From CAYZWU01 sp964482235 (GTDB lineage Bacteria; Planctomycetota; B15-G4; CAYZWU01): a stretch of DNA of 64,000 bases. Made by a program: the position numbers and the translations under genes. The stretch covers positions 62,001 to 126,000 of the forward strand of contig CAYZWU010000003.1 in assembly GCA_964482235.1 (NCBI GenBank). The letters run 5' to 3'. The stretch's first letter is position 1, and every line of letters starts with the position of its first letter. A model generated the notes under the pieces. It did no database searches. It was not told the DNA's origin and worked only from the letters and a program-made list of their open reading frames with translations. Below, one piece after another: positions 51,561 through 59,875 of the stretch.

Positions 51561-52891
51561 GACCACCTCCGGGAAACGGCCAGGCAGCCGAGAAGTAGAA
51601 AGAGCAGAAGAGGGATCGCTGCCTCGCGCCACGGAAGGGCCGCGTCGCCGGCGCTCGGACATTCTCCCCGCGAAAGGGGGACGGACGCGCCTCCGGCCCG
51701 AGGATCGGGAAGGCGGGCCGCCGCGGAAGCGGCCCAGGAGGCCACGGTTTTCGCGATCACGCTTCTTTCCTTCTTCTCCCCATCGTGATCGTGCGCCTCT
51801 GTATCATGCTCGGCCGGGCAGCGATGCCATCCGCCCTTTCCGGCAGCCATCAGCTTGAAATCACCCTCCAGCGTGGGACCGGCCAGCACGACGAGAGAGA
51901 GAACGGCAACGGCCGCCAGGGCGATCGGCTCGCCCACGACGGCCGACAGAAAGAGACCCAGAGCCAGCGCGGTCCAGAGGACGGGCAGGAACGAGAGCAT
52001 GGCCAGGCCGAGCGCCCGGAGCGGGCCCGTCTCCCGTGTGATGAACGAGCAGCCGTTGCCGTCGATCTCCAGGAAGTTGTGGCCGCCCGCCACACTGAGA
52101 AAGACATGCAGCGTCCTGTCCTGCGGGCTGCCGCCCGAGACCTTCTCCAGATCGAGGGGAATGGAGAGCTCGTTGCGGAGGCTGATGGCTATCTCTTCGT
52201 CGAGAACCGTTTCTTCCGCGAACCGTGCCGCCAGATGAAGAGGCACGTCCCCCTGGAGTGGCTCGTCGCGCGGCAGGCGGATCCTGAAGGTGAATCGCAG
52301 CCCAGGCTCGCCTTGATCGACGAGGTTCCGGTCGATGGAGGATCCATCGATGAACCAGTGCACTCCGTCGCCTCGGGGAGAAAGGAGCACGGGAGTCCCG
52401 AGGGGGCATTCCCGGTCACCTACCTCGAAACGGAAGGGCTCGACCACCATGGGGTATCCGGTCTCTTTCTCCAACAGTGATAGGGCCACGCCGCCGGCAG
52501 CCGCGGCAAGAAAGGCGGCGACGGAGATCCGCGCCGCGAGTCCGGCGAAGCGACCGAGATAGTATGCCGATCCGGAAAGAGGCCTCGACTGGATCAGATC
52601 GCCCAGTCCGGAGGTGCGATCGCCGGCCAGCCCCCTGGCACCCGCCGCCATCGCCCAGGCGAACAGCAGGATCGACAGGCCGTTGTAGAAGCAGAACGCG
52701 GTCAGGCTGCTCGATTCCCCCGATTCGCCTGACAGGCCGAATCCGGCCCAGAGGGCGGCCGCCCCGCCCAGGGCGATGACGAGCCAGAGGGAGAGGCCCC
52801 GTCCCTGCTGGATCGTCTCCAGGGCCACGGCCGCGGCCTGACCCGGTATCCTCGCAAGGTATGTCGCCGGCGATGAATTCGTCGTTTTCAC
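51557..52891 (-). CDS. ABC-2-like transporter permease with His/Asp-rich loop
   Basis: 444 residues from GTG 52891, which overlaps the ATPase stop (GTGA). Membrane helices cluster in the first 140 residues ('LSLWLVIALGGAAALWAGF', 'FCFYNGLSILLFAWAMAAG', 'ISVAAFLAAAAGGVAL'), near residues 290-345, and at the C-terminus ('AAIPLLLFLLLGCLAV'). A beta-rich extracytoplasmic part lies between. Near residues 350-375 is a His/Asp/Glu-rich loop with one Cys ('HRCPAEHDTEAHDHDGE') that could bind metal. The early segment 'GLAGDRTSGLGDLIQSRPLS' is typical of ABC-2 permeases. The substrate is unknown. Confidence 0.8.
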   Translation of the reverse strand: MKTTNSSPATYLARIPGQAAAVALETIQQGRGLSLWLVIALGGAAALWAGFGLSGESGESSSLTAFCFYNGLSILLFAWAMAAGARGLAGDRTSGLGDLIQSRPLSGSAYYLGRFAGLAARISVAAFLAAAAGGVALSLLEKETGYPMVVEPFRFEVGDRECPLGTPVLLSPRGDGVHWFIDGSSIDRNLVDQGEPGLRFTFRIRLPRDEPLQGDVPLHLAARFAEETVLDEEIAISLRNELSIPLDLEKVSGGSPQDRTLHVFLSVAGGHNFLEIDGNGCSFITRETGPLRALGLAMLSFLPVLWTALALGLFLSAVVGEPIALAAVAVLSLVVLAGPTLEGDFKLMAAGKGGWHRCPAEHDTEAHDHDGEKKERSVIAKTVASWAASAAARLPDPRAGGASVPLSRGECPSAGDAALPWREAAIPLLLFLLLGCLAVSRRWS

Positions 52892-53772
52892 CGCGTGCCT
52901 CGCCCTCCGCTCTCCCGATCGAGCAACCGTCGAAAGACACCCTCGAGGTTCTCGCGCGGCCTTCCGAAATCGACCACCTCGCCGCCGGCGCCCTCGATCA
53001 ATGCGGAGACCTTCTCCTTCATCCCTTTCTCGTCTGGCGAGGTGAACCGCATTTCCATCACTCCCCGCTGCGAGAGGATCTGCTCCTTGGGGCCGGCCAG
53101 GATCGGGTTGCCCTCGTTCACGATCAGGAGGGTGTGGCAGAGCGACTGCACGTCGGAGAGAATATGCGACGAGATCAGGATGCCTCCGCCCTTTGCGGCG
53201 AGGTCCTTCAGGTAATCCTTGACCGAGGCCGATCCCAGGGGGTCGAGGCCCTCGAGAGGCTCATCGAGCAGCAGGAGGCCCGGCTCGTTGAACAACGCCG
53301 CCGCGAGCCCGACGCGCTTGATCATCCCCTTGGAGAAGCCTCCCATTCTCCTTTTCAGGAATCCCTGGAGAGAGAGAAGAGCCGACAGATCCTCGATACG
53401 GCGCCGCCGCTCGTCCCGCTTCATCCCGAAGATCCGCCCAACGAACTGGAGAAGCTCCAAGGGAGTGAGCGTCTCCGGGACGCCGGGCTGCTCGGGCATG
53501 TATCCCAGGATGCGGCGGGCCGCGCGAGAGCCGGGAAGCGCCCCGGCCACCGTGACCGTTCCCCTGTCGGGCCGGATCAGCCCGGCGGCCAGGCGAAAGG
53601 CCGTTGTCTTGCCGGAGCCGTTCGGGCCGACCAATCCCACGATCTCACCGGGACGGACCTCGAGGTCGAGGGAGTCGAGGGCGAGGACCCTTCGCCTGGG
53701 CAGGAAACTCCGGAACTCCTTGCGGACGCCCTGAAAGAAGAGGATCGGATCGCGATCTGCATTCAACGCCAT
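52888..53772 (-). CDS. ABC transporter ATP-binding protein (ABC-2 type)
   Basis: 294 residues from ATG 53772, with AGGAG about 10 nt upstream; GTG 53793 would add 7 residues. Walker A is 'GLVGPNGSGKTT', Q-loop in 'YMPEQPGVPETLT', signature 'FSKGMIKRVGLA' (variant of LSGGQ), Walker B 'LLLLDEPLEGLDP' and the switch His in 'ILISSHILSD'. This is the CcmA/NatA-like subgroup that pairs with ABC-2 permeases. It is the first gene of the three-gene coupled operon with the permease and TPR-like protein. Confidence 0.95.
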   Translation of the reverse strand: MALNADRDPILFFQGVRKEFRSFLPRRRVLALDSLDLEVRPGEIVGLVGPNGSGKTTAFRLAAGLIRPDRGTVTVAGALPGSRAARRILGYMPEQPGVPETLTPLELLQFVGRIFGMKRDERRRRIEDLSALLSLQGFLKRRMGGFSKGMIKRVGLAAALFNEPGLLLLDEPLEGLDPLGSASVKDYLKDLAAKGGGILISSHILSDVQSLCHTLLIVNEGNPILAGPKEQILSQRGVMEMRFTSPDEKGMKEKVSALIEGAGGEVVDFGRPRENLEGVFRRLLDRESGGRGTR

Positions 53773-53961
53773 GACAGTTGGTCTCCTTGGCACATGCTAA
53801 GGGATTTCAGGCCGCCCTGAAAGATATTCGCAAGGGATGGGTGAAATAATCGCGGACCATTAAACCGCTGGAAACGCCGGACAGAGTCGGGATAATCACA
53901 CTGAAAGACGGCCTGCCGCCATCGCGAAACCGGGATGCCGGCCGAACTTCATGGAGAGCCC

Positions 53962-54735
53962 ATGCTGCACCTCGAGTTGACCTTGCCCGACGGACAGAAG
54001 AAGCGGTTTCCACTCTCTTCCCTTCCCGCCATTGCAGGCCGGGTGAAGAGGGCCGGGATCCAGATCAACGAGGCCAGCATTTCCCGCGAGCACGCCAGGT
54101 TCTTCATGAGCGGAGAGACGCTTCTCGTGGCCGACCTCAACTCGAGCAACGGGACGTTCGTCAACGAGAAGAAGGTGACGCGCTCCGAACTGAAGCCTGG
54201 CGACGTGATCCGCCTCGGCCGGGTCAGGCTCGTCCTTGTGGAGGAAAAGCCTGAGGTCGCGCCGCCCCCTCTGGAAACTACGGAGGATGTGGTGGACTGG
54301 GATTCCGAGGTCGAGGCCGAGACTTCGGCCGGGAGCCCGGCGGTCGAGGAGAGCGAGACCCGGGTGAAGCCGGTCAGCGGCAGGGAGCCCCCCCAGCCGA
54401 AGAAGCCGGCAGGGCCCGTCCCCCCCACGCGGCTCGAGGGGGGAAGCCCCTCTGCCGGACCTGCCGCGGGGCCGGCAGCCGGGGATCCGAACCGGGTGGA
54501 GGTGAGGGATCGGATCCTGCAGTACAGCAAGATCTCCGGCGCCAAACGAGGATCGGTCCTGCGCGCCGATCTCTCCCAGCAGCATCCCGTCTTTCGGGCC
54601 CTGCTTCTTCTCGCGCTCCTGGCAGCGGCGGTGGGACTCTTCTTTCTCGCCCGATGGCTCACCGGTTCCTTCATGCCGGACAGCGGCAGCAGCGAGGAGA
54701 CGTACGATTACTACGAAGAAGAGGAAGGCTCCTGA
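53962..54735 (+). CDS. FHA-domain protein with C-terminal membrane anchor
   Basis: 257 residues from ATG 53962 with GGAGAG 3-5 nt upstream; an ATG 12 bp earlier is out of frame. The FHA domain (about 1-95) keeps its phosphothreonine-binding residues: 'IAGRVKRAG', 'ASISREHARFF', 'LVADLNSSNGTFVNEKKV'. A Pro/Glu-rich linker follows, then a membrane helix ('ALLLLALLAAAVGLFFLARW') and an acidic tail ('YDYYEEEEGS'). It is probably a reader of Ser/Thr kinase signals at the inner membrane; the kinase at 11245 shows such signalling exists in this organism. Confidence 0.88.
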   Translation: MLHLELTLPDGQKKRFPLSSLPAIAGRVKRAGIQINEASISREHARFFMSGETLLVADLNSSNGTFVNEKKVTRSELKPGDVIRLGRVRLVLVEEKPEVAPPPLETTEDVVDWDSEVEAETSAGSPAVEESETRVKPVSGREPPQPKKPAGPVPPTRLEGGSPSAGPAAGPAAGDPNRVEVRDRILQYSKISGAKRGSVLRADLSQQHPVFRALLLLALLAAAVGLFFLARWLTGSFMPDSGSSEETYDYYEEEEGS

Positions 54736-54749
54736 GCCGTCCGGGATTG

Positions 54750-55880
54750 TCAGGGCAGTGCCGTGTAGACTTCTTCCAGCAGGCGGGCCGACCGCTCCCA
54801 GGAAAACCTGGCCGCCCTCTCCTTGCCGGCATCCCGCAGGTCGTCCCTGAGCGAATCGCTGCGCGCCAGACGTGCCATGATCGCGGCCATGTCCGCCGGA
54901 TCGTAGGGATCGAAGAAAGATGCCGCCCGGAAGGCCACCTCCCAGTGCGCCGGAATGGACGAGCAGGCCATGGGGCTTCCCCATGTCATCGATTCCAGAA
55001 TCCCCATGCCGAATCCTTCGTAGAGAGAGGGATGGAGGGTGAAGGCGGCGTCGCGAACGAGGGCCTGCTTCTTGCCCTCATCGACGACGCCGAGGACCTC
55101 GACCCTCCTGCTCAGGATCTGCGAAGCCGCGATCCGCCGGAGACAGGAGCGGGCATCGGAACCGGACGCGGAACCGGCGAGGATCAGGCGATACTCCCCG
55201 CCCTCGCCCCGGGCGAAGATCTCGAAGGCCTCGAGCAGCCGGAGCAGGTTCTTCCGGGGCTCGAAGCGGCTCACGCAGAGGCAGTACGGCCGGCTCTCGT
55301 CGAGAAGGTCCGAGGAAGCCCGGCCTTCCCGGTCTGCAGCTTCGGAAGGAGGCGGGGCGTTCGGAACGACAAAGATCTTCTGTCGCGGCGCCAGTCCGAA
55401 AGAGGCGATCTCGTCGGCCATGGTTGCGGAAACCGTCACGACGGCTGCGGCTTTCTTCAGATTGCGGCGCAGGAACGTCCGGGCGTAGAGCCTGTGACAA
55501 AGCGGTGAATAACCTTGCTTGAAGAAGCGGAGGTCGTGGATCGTCACAACGGTGGGGATGCCCCGAACGGCGATCACGGGAAGCGTCTCCGCCGCCAGCG
55601 CGAAAGCCTTGTCGACAACCGCGAGGCGTGCTGCAGGATGGAATGCCGGAACGAGACGAGCCGCATTGAGGGAAAAGGAATGAACCGGGCGGGTTTTCAG
55701 ATTCTCGGCCGCCAGGAATGATCCGAGGCCGAATCCTCCTCTCACTGCCACGACAGGATCGAGCCTCGTCGATCGCGCCGCCGCCCCGTAGAGCGCGGCA
55801 AGGCGCGTCCGCGCACCACCCGGGGCTCGCGTGAGCGCGGTCCCATCCACCACGATCTCGAGGGAACCGGAAGCCCTCAT
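54750..55880 (-). CDS. GT4-family glycosyltransferase
   Basis: 376 residues. ATG 55880 overlaps the upstream stop (ATGA), which is preferred over a start 54 bp earlier inside the neighbour. GT-B fold: the C-terminal half has 'CVSRFEPRKNLLRLLEAFE' and the nucleotide-sugar motif 'YEGFGMGILESMTWGSPM' (E-x7-E). It should be a retaining transferase acting on cell-surface polysaccharide. It is coupled to the second transferase, and donor and acceptor are unknown. Confidence 0.9.
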   Translation of the reverse strand: MRASGSLEIVVDGTALTRAPGGARTRLAALYGAAARSTRLDPVVAVRGGFGLGSFLAAENLKTRPVHSFSLNAARLVPAFHPAARLAVVDKAFALAAETLPVIAVRGIPTVVTIHDLRFFKQGYSPLCHRLYARTFLRRNLKKAAAVVTVSATMADEIASFGLAPRQKIFVVPNAPPPSEAADREGRASSDLLDESRPYCLCVSRFEPRKNLLRLLEAFEIFARGEGGEYRLILAGSASGSDARSCLRRIAASQILSRRVEVLGVVDEGKKQALVRDAAFTLHPSLYEGFGMGILESMTWGSPMACSSIPAHWEVAFRAASFFDPYDPADMAAIMARLARSDSLRDDLRDAGKERAARFSWERSARLLEEVYTALP

Positions 55881-56995
55881 TCGGCGAGCAGCTCCTCGTA
55901 GAGGTTGAGGTATTCCTTGGCCGTCTGGCTCCAAGTGAAATGGCGGGCGCGCTTGAAGCCCCTTTCGATGAATTCGTTCCTGATATGTTCGCTCTCGTGG
56001 AGATAGACGATCGTCTCGGCAAGCCGGGCCGCGTCGCGGGGCTCCACCAGGACGGCCGCGTCCTCGACCACCTCGGGGATGGCGCCCCCGTAGCTGGTCA
56101 CCACCGGCGTCCCGCAGGCCATGGCTTCCAGGGGGGGCAGGCCGAAGCCCTCGAAGAGCGAAGGGTAAACAACCATCTCGGCGAGGTTGTAGAAGCAGAG
56201 CAGATCACTGTCCGACACGAAGCCGGGCAGGAAGATCCTTCTCGACACGGACTCGGCCTTCAGCCTCTCACGCAGGCTGGACCAGAGCGCCCCGCGCACT
56301 CCCACGAGCAGGAGATTGAGGTCGTCCACCCCTCCGTCGACGAGCTTCTCGAATGCGTCGAGCAGCGTCTCGAGGTTCTTCTTCTTCCTGATCCGGCCCA
56401 CGAAAAGGATGAACGGCGCATCGGGAATACCGAAGTCCTCGAGAAAGAGATCCCGGCTCGGCGGATTCTCCAGCTTGTGGAAGCAGGGATCCAGGGCGTT
56501 GTGAATCACGCGGATCCGATCCTCGGCTTCCGGATAGAGAAGAAGAATGTTGCTGCGCGTCCGCTGCGACACCGCCACGATCCGATCGGCGAACCGGGTA
56601 TTGAGGAAGAGCCAGACGCGGTGTCCCTTCTTGATCTTTTCCCCGCCCGTCTCTCTCTCGACCCAGGGAAGCTCGTGGACGGTGGCGATCTTCCTGCACC
56701 GCCCGAGCACCGGCACTGCGGAGACAGGGGAGTGAAAGATGTCGACACCTTCCTTCTTGATCAGCGGAGGCAGGAGCCTCTCTCGCCAGAGATAGGAGGT
56801 GTCGCTCTCCGATAGATCGACGAGCCGGAAATTCTCGGGAAGGGAAAAATCGATCGCCGGACCGTCCTTGGAGATCAGGAGATACTCGTTATCCCTGTCG
56901 ATCCGGCAGAGCTCCTTGATCAGGTTGCGCTGAACCCTCTCCACACCGGTCCGGTACTGAGTGGACTGAATACTGACATCCAGGGCGATTTTCAT
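55877..56995 (-). CDS. GT4-family glycosyltransferase
   Basis: 372 residues from ATG 56995. N-terminal 'MKIALDVSIQSTQYRTGVER' and 'DIFHSPVSAVPVLGR', then C-terminal 'ILFVGRIRKKKNLETLLDAF' and 'FEGFGLPPLEAMACGTPVV' (E-x7-E). It is a retaining GT-B enzyme, close in type to mannosyltransferases of O-antigen synthesis. No ribosome site precedes the ATG. An AATAAT box ends 5 nt before it, so the transcript may be leaderless. It is the first of two coupled transferase genes. Confidence 0.92.
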   Translation of the reverse strand: MKIALDVSIQSTQYRTGVERVQRNLIKELCRIDRDNEYLLISKDGPAIDFSLPENFRLVDLSESDTSYLWRERLLPPLIKKEGVDIFHSPVSAVPVLGRCRKIATVHELPWVERETGGEKIKKGHRVWLFLNTRFADRIVAVSQRTRSNILLLYPEAEDRIRVIHNALDPCFHKLENPPSRDLFLEDFGIPDAPFILFVGRIRKKKNLETLLDAFEKLVDGGVDDLNLLLVGVRGALWSSLRERLKAESVSRRIFLPGFVSDSDLLCFYNLAEMVVYPSLFEGFGLPPLEAMACGTPVVTSYGGAIPEVVEDAAVLVEPRDAARLAETIVYLHESEHIRNEFIERGFKRARHFTWSQTAKEYLNLYEELLAE

Positions 56996-57050
56996 GGCGT
57001 ATTATTACCGTTTCTCGTCTTGATCTTCAACCGGTAGCCTCGCTTTGGAC

Positions 57051-57126
57051 GGGATCGATCAGGTCGTTGCGCGGAACGTCCTCGCCGAGCCTGTGGAATG
57101 TTCCACGCAACGACCTGATCGATCCC
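57051..57126. repeat. 27-bp inverted repeat, one mismatch, 22-nt loop
   Basis: Arms 57051-57077 (GGGATCGATCAGGTCG...) and 57100-57126 pair over 27 bp with a single C/A mismatch. It lies 56 bp before the transferase start and no T-run follows on either strand, so it is not a simple terminator. Confidence 0.85.
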
Positions 57127-57150
57127 TCGCTTTCGCTCGGTGATTTTTTG

Positions 57151-57221
57151 GGATTTCACATCCAAGCAAACCACGCCCCACGTGGGCCACGGGATCTCAT
57201 CTCAAGCAAACCACGCCCCAC
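57151..57221 (+). repeat. Two direct repeats, 40-bp period
   Basis: CAAGCAAACCACGCCCCAC occurs at 57163-57181 and 57203-57221, exactly 40 bp apart; the preceding bases (GGGATTTCACAT and GGGATCTCATCT) are also similar. Short tandem duplication or paired binding sites. Confidence 0.8.
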
Positions 57222-57286
57222 CTTCCCCAGAAGCCCCCCTCATCATCCCCCCGATTCCAATACTACACCTACCCTCTGCCCCTGGA

Positions 57287-57349
57287 GCCCTCTCGCCGTC
57301 GGCGTCGGTCTTCACCCCTCAGAGAGATCGACGCCGACGGCGAGAGGGC
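57287..57349. repeat. 21-bp perfect inverted repeat, extendable to 26 pairs
   Basis: GCCCTCTCGCCGTCGGCGTCG region at 57287-57307 pairs perfectly with 57329-57349; five more pairs (two of them GU) extend it inward. It lies about 55 bp beyond the hppA terminator. Confidence 0.85.
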
Positions 57350-57403
57350 GGAAGGGGTATCCCCCCTCAGGAGCCTTTGAGCCAGAAGCAGAGGTCTTCC
57401 CCC

Positions 57404-57440
57404 AAAAAAAGAAGAGAACCCTCCATCAAGAAGGGCTCTC
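57404..57440 (-). terminator. Rho-independent terminator of hppA
   Basis: On the minus strand GAGAGCCCTTC pairs with GGAGGGTTCTC (two GU pairs) around the loop TTGAT, followed by TTCTTTTTTT. It starts 55 bp after the hppA stop. Confidence 0.85.
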
Positions 57441-57494
57441 CTCGCAATATTCGAAATCAGCTATTCAAGCCAGCAGAAAGCCGGCTTCAACATC

Positions 57495-59582
57495 TCAGCT
57501 GATCACCTTCGGAAGCAGCGGAGCAATGACCAGGCTCACGACAGCCATCAGCTTGATCAGGATGTTCAGGCTGGGGCCGGCCGTGTCCTTGAAGGGATCG
57601 CCGACGGTGTCGCCCACCACGGCGGCCTTGTGGGTGTCAGAACCCTTGCCGCCTAAGTGGCCGCCCTCGATATGCTTCTTTGCATTGTCCCAGGCGCCGC
57701 CCGCGTTGGCCATGAAAAGGGCCATCATCACACCCGTCGCGGTCACGCCGGCGAGCAGACCGCCGAGCATCTCGGGTTTGCCGAGAAATCCGACGGCAAC
57801 GGGAACGAGCACGGCCAGGAGACCGGGTATGATCATCTGCTTGATCGCGGCCGCGGTGGAGATGTCCACGCAGCGACGGAAGTCGGCCTTGGCCTTGCCT
57901 TCCATCAGGCCGGGGATGTTCTTGAACTGGTGGCGAACCTCCTCGATCATCGAGAAGGCGGCCTTGCCCACGGCGGCCATGGCAAAGCTGGAGAAGAGGA
58001 ACGGCATCATGGCGCCGATGAAGATCCCCACCATGACCTTGGGGTTCATGATGTCGATGACCTGGAGATTCACCGTGGTGGTGAAGGCGCTGAACAGGGC
58101 CAGGGCCGTGAGCGCGGCGGATCCGATGGCGAACCCCTTGCCGATGGCGGCCGTGGTGTTGCCCACCGCGTCGAGCTTGTCGGTGCGGGAACGGACTTCC
58201 GGGCCGAGTCCGGCCATCTCGGAGATTCCGCCCGCATTGTCCGCGATCGGGCCGTATGCGTCCACTGCGAGCTGGATACCCGTGGTGGAGAGCATGCCGA
58301 GAGCCGCGATGGCGATACCGTAAAGGCCGGCCTGGTCGTGGGCGATCAGGACGGCTGCGCCGAGGCAGACGACCGGCAGGGCCGTGCTTTTCATACCCAG
58401 GGCAAGTCCTGCGATGAGGTTCGTGGCCGGACCTGTTTCCGAGGCCTTGGAGACAGCCTGGGCCGGGGAACGGTTCTCAGCCGTGTAATACTCGGTGATC
58501 AGACCGATGGCGATGCCGCCGCCCAGGCCTGCGATCGTGGCCCAGAACACGCCCATGGCGGTCATGGTCTCGCCGTTGAACTCCCATGTCTCGGGGAGCA
58601 CCATCCTGATCACAAAGAAGGAGACGATCAACATGAAGATCCCGGCCCCGAAGGTGCCGATGTTGAGTGCCGCCTGGGGATTGCCGCCTTCCCTCGTCCT
58701 GACGAAGAAGGTCCCCGCGATGGAGACCACGATACCGATCGCGGCCAGGATCAGGGGCAGGAACACGGCGCTGAGTCCGTTGAACGAGTCGTTAGCCATG
58801 CTGCCGATATAGGCGGCGCCCAGGATCATGGAGCCCACGATCGAGCCGATGTACGACTCGAAGAGGTCCGCGCCCATTCCGGCCACGTCACCCACGTTGT
58901 CACCAACGTTGTCCGCGATCACGGCGGGATTGCGGGGGTCGTCCTCGGGGATCCCGGCTTCGACCTTGCCGACCAGGTCGGCACCCACGTCAGCCGCCTT
59001 GGTGTAGATGCCGCCGCCCACGCGGGCGAAGAGAGCGATCGACGAGGCGCCGAGAGAGAATCCGGCCAGGACCTGGAGAAGCCGCGGCATGGTCCATTCC
59101 TCGGAGAGGAAGAACGTGTTGTTGTAGATCAGGAAGAGGCCGCTGAGCCCGATCACGGCGAGGCCGACGACGGACATGCCCATCACGGCGCCGCCGGAGA
59201 ACGCCACGTTGAGGGCGCCGTTCAGGCCTTCGCGCGCTTTGCTCGTCGTTCTCACGTTGGCCTTGGTCGCCACCTTCATGCCGAAGAATCCGGCCAGACC
59301 GGAACAGATGGCACCGCAGATGAACGAGATGCCGATCAGCCAGTGGCTGGTCTCCTGGGAAGCATTCCCCACGGCGAGGAGAACGGCGACGATCACAACA
59401 AAGATAGCAAGGACCTTGTACTCCCTGGCGAGGAACGCCATGGCGCCTTCATGAATATGACCGGCGATCTCCTTCATCGTATCATCGCCTGCATCCTGGC
59501 GATTGATCCAGGCGGACTTCGCCAGTGCGAACAGCAGGGCCAAAACGCCTGCAGCCGGTATCAGGTAAAACCAGCTATCCAT
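57495..59582 (-). CDS. hppA: Membrane-bound ion-pumping pyrophosphatase (K+-stimulated type)
   Basis: 695 residues, ATG 59582 with AGGAGAGG upstream. Hydrolyses pyrophosphate and pumps H+ or Na+ out. About 16 membrane helices; substrate-site signatures 'GGGIYTKAADVGADLVGKVE' and 'IPEDDPRNPAVIADNVGDNV', plus C-terminal 'VVGDTVGDPFKDTAGPSLN'. In 'GNTTAAIGKGFAIG' the key residue is Ala, as in K+-dependent enzymes; K+-independent ones have Lys there. Whether it moves H+ or Na+ cannot be decided by eye. It is a single-gene unit with a clear terminator. Confidence 0.97.
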   Translation of the reverse strand: MDSWFYLIPAAGVLALLFALAKSAWINRQDAGDDTMKEIAGHIHEGAMAFLAREYKVLAIFVVIVAVLLAVGNASQETSHWLIGISFICGAICSGLAGFFGMKVATKANVRTTSKAREGLNGALNVAFSGGAVMGMSVVGLAVIGLSGLFLIYNNTFFLSEEWTMPRLLQVLAGFSLGASSIALFARVGGGIYTKAADVGADLVGKVEAGIPEDDPRNPAVIADNVGDNVGDVAGMGADLFESYIGSIVGSMILGAAYIGSMANDSFNGLSAVFLPLILAAIGIVVSIAGTFFVRTREGGNPQAALNIGTFGAGIFMLIVSFFVIRMVLPETWEFNGETMTAMGVFWATIAGLGGGIAIGLITEYYTAENRSPAQAVSKASETGPATNLIAGLALGMKSTALPVVCLGAAVLIAHDQAGLYGIAIAALGMLSTTGIQLAVDAYGPIADNAGGISEMAGLGPEVRSRTDKLDAVGNTTAAIGKGFAIGSAALTALALFSAFTTTVNLQVIDIMNPKVMVGIFIGAMMPFLFSSFAMAAVGKAAFSMIEEVRHQFKNIPGLMEGKAKADFRRCVDISTAAAIKQMIIPGLLAVLVPVAVGFLGKPEMLGGLLAGVTATGVMMALFMANAGGAWDNAKKHIEGGHLGGKGSDTHKAAVVGDTVGDPFKDTAGPSLNILIKLMAVVSLVIAPLLPKVIS

Positions 59583-59738
59583 GGACCTCTCCTTTCACCC
59601 GACCATGGGTGTATCAACGAAACGACGGAACAAGAACAATTGAGAAAAAACAAGATATCGGGCCTGACCCGGCAGGCCGCGAATGAGGTTGGTGCGCTCC
59701 CGCGATCATCAAAAGACCGACAGTTTCGAAAACACGGC

Positions 59739-59767
59739 AATATATCCATGCAGGATTTTTTTTGAAA
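59739..59767 (-). promoter_or_regulatory. Candidate promoter for hppA
   Basis: On the minus strand TTTCAA, 17-bp spacer, TATATT (3/6 and 5/6), in an AT-rich patch about 155 nt before the hppA start. A GGCCTG/CAGGCC stem at 59668-59685 would be in the leader. Confidence 0.35.
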
Positions 59768-59875
59768 GAGAAAAATCCACAGGAGCGAGAGAAAGTTAAG
59801 TGATCTCGGAAGAACGCATAAAGGACGTGAAGATGGACCGTTACGAACAACCGGGCGGAGAGGGCGCTTTCGCGG

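Larger units (their letters stand above)
56996..57494. other. Hairpin-rich intergenic region, 499 bp
   Basis: Lies between hppA (minus, ends 57495) and the glycosyltransferase pair (minus, starts 56995). From right to left it holds the hppA terminator, a 21-bp perfect hairpin, a pair of direct repeats and a 27-bp hairpin, all listed separately. The plus strand is C-rich in 57165-57290. A promoter-like pair TTGAAG-18 bp-AATAAT (minus, 57001-57030) touches the transferase start. No protein-coding gene is seen. Confidence 0.7.

Noticed and set aside
57140..57502. Small plus-strand frame in the hairpin-rich spacer
   Set aside because: It has low-complexity Pro/Ser/Arg composition, spans inverted repeats and the hppA terminator, and has no ribosome site.
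57657..59765. 702-codon open frame antisense to hppA
   Set aside because: The translation is almost only charged His/Asp/Glu/Arg residues, the mirror of hydrophobic membrane codons. The true gene is hppA on the other strand.
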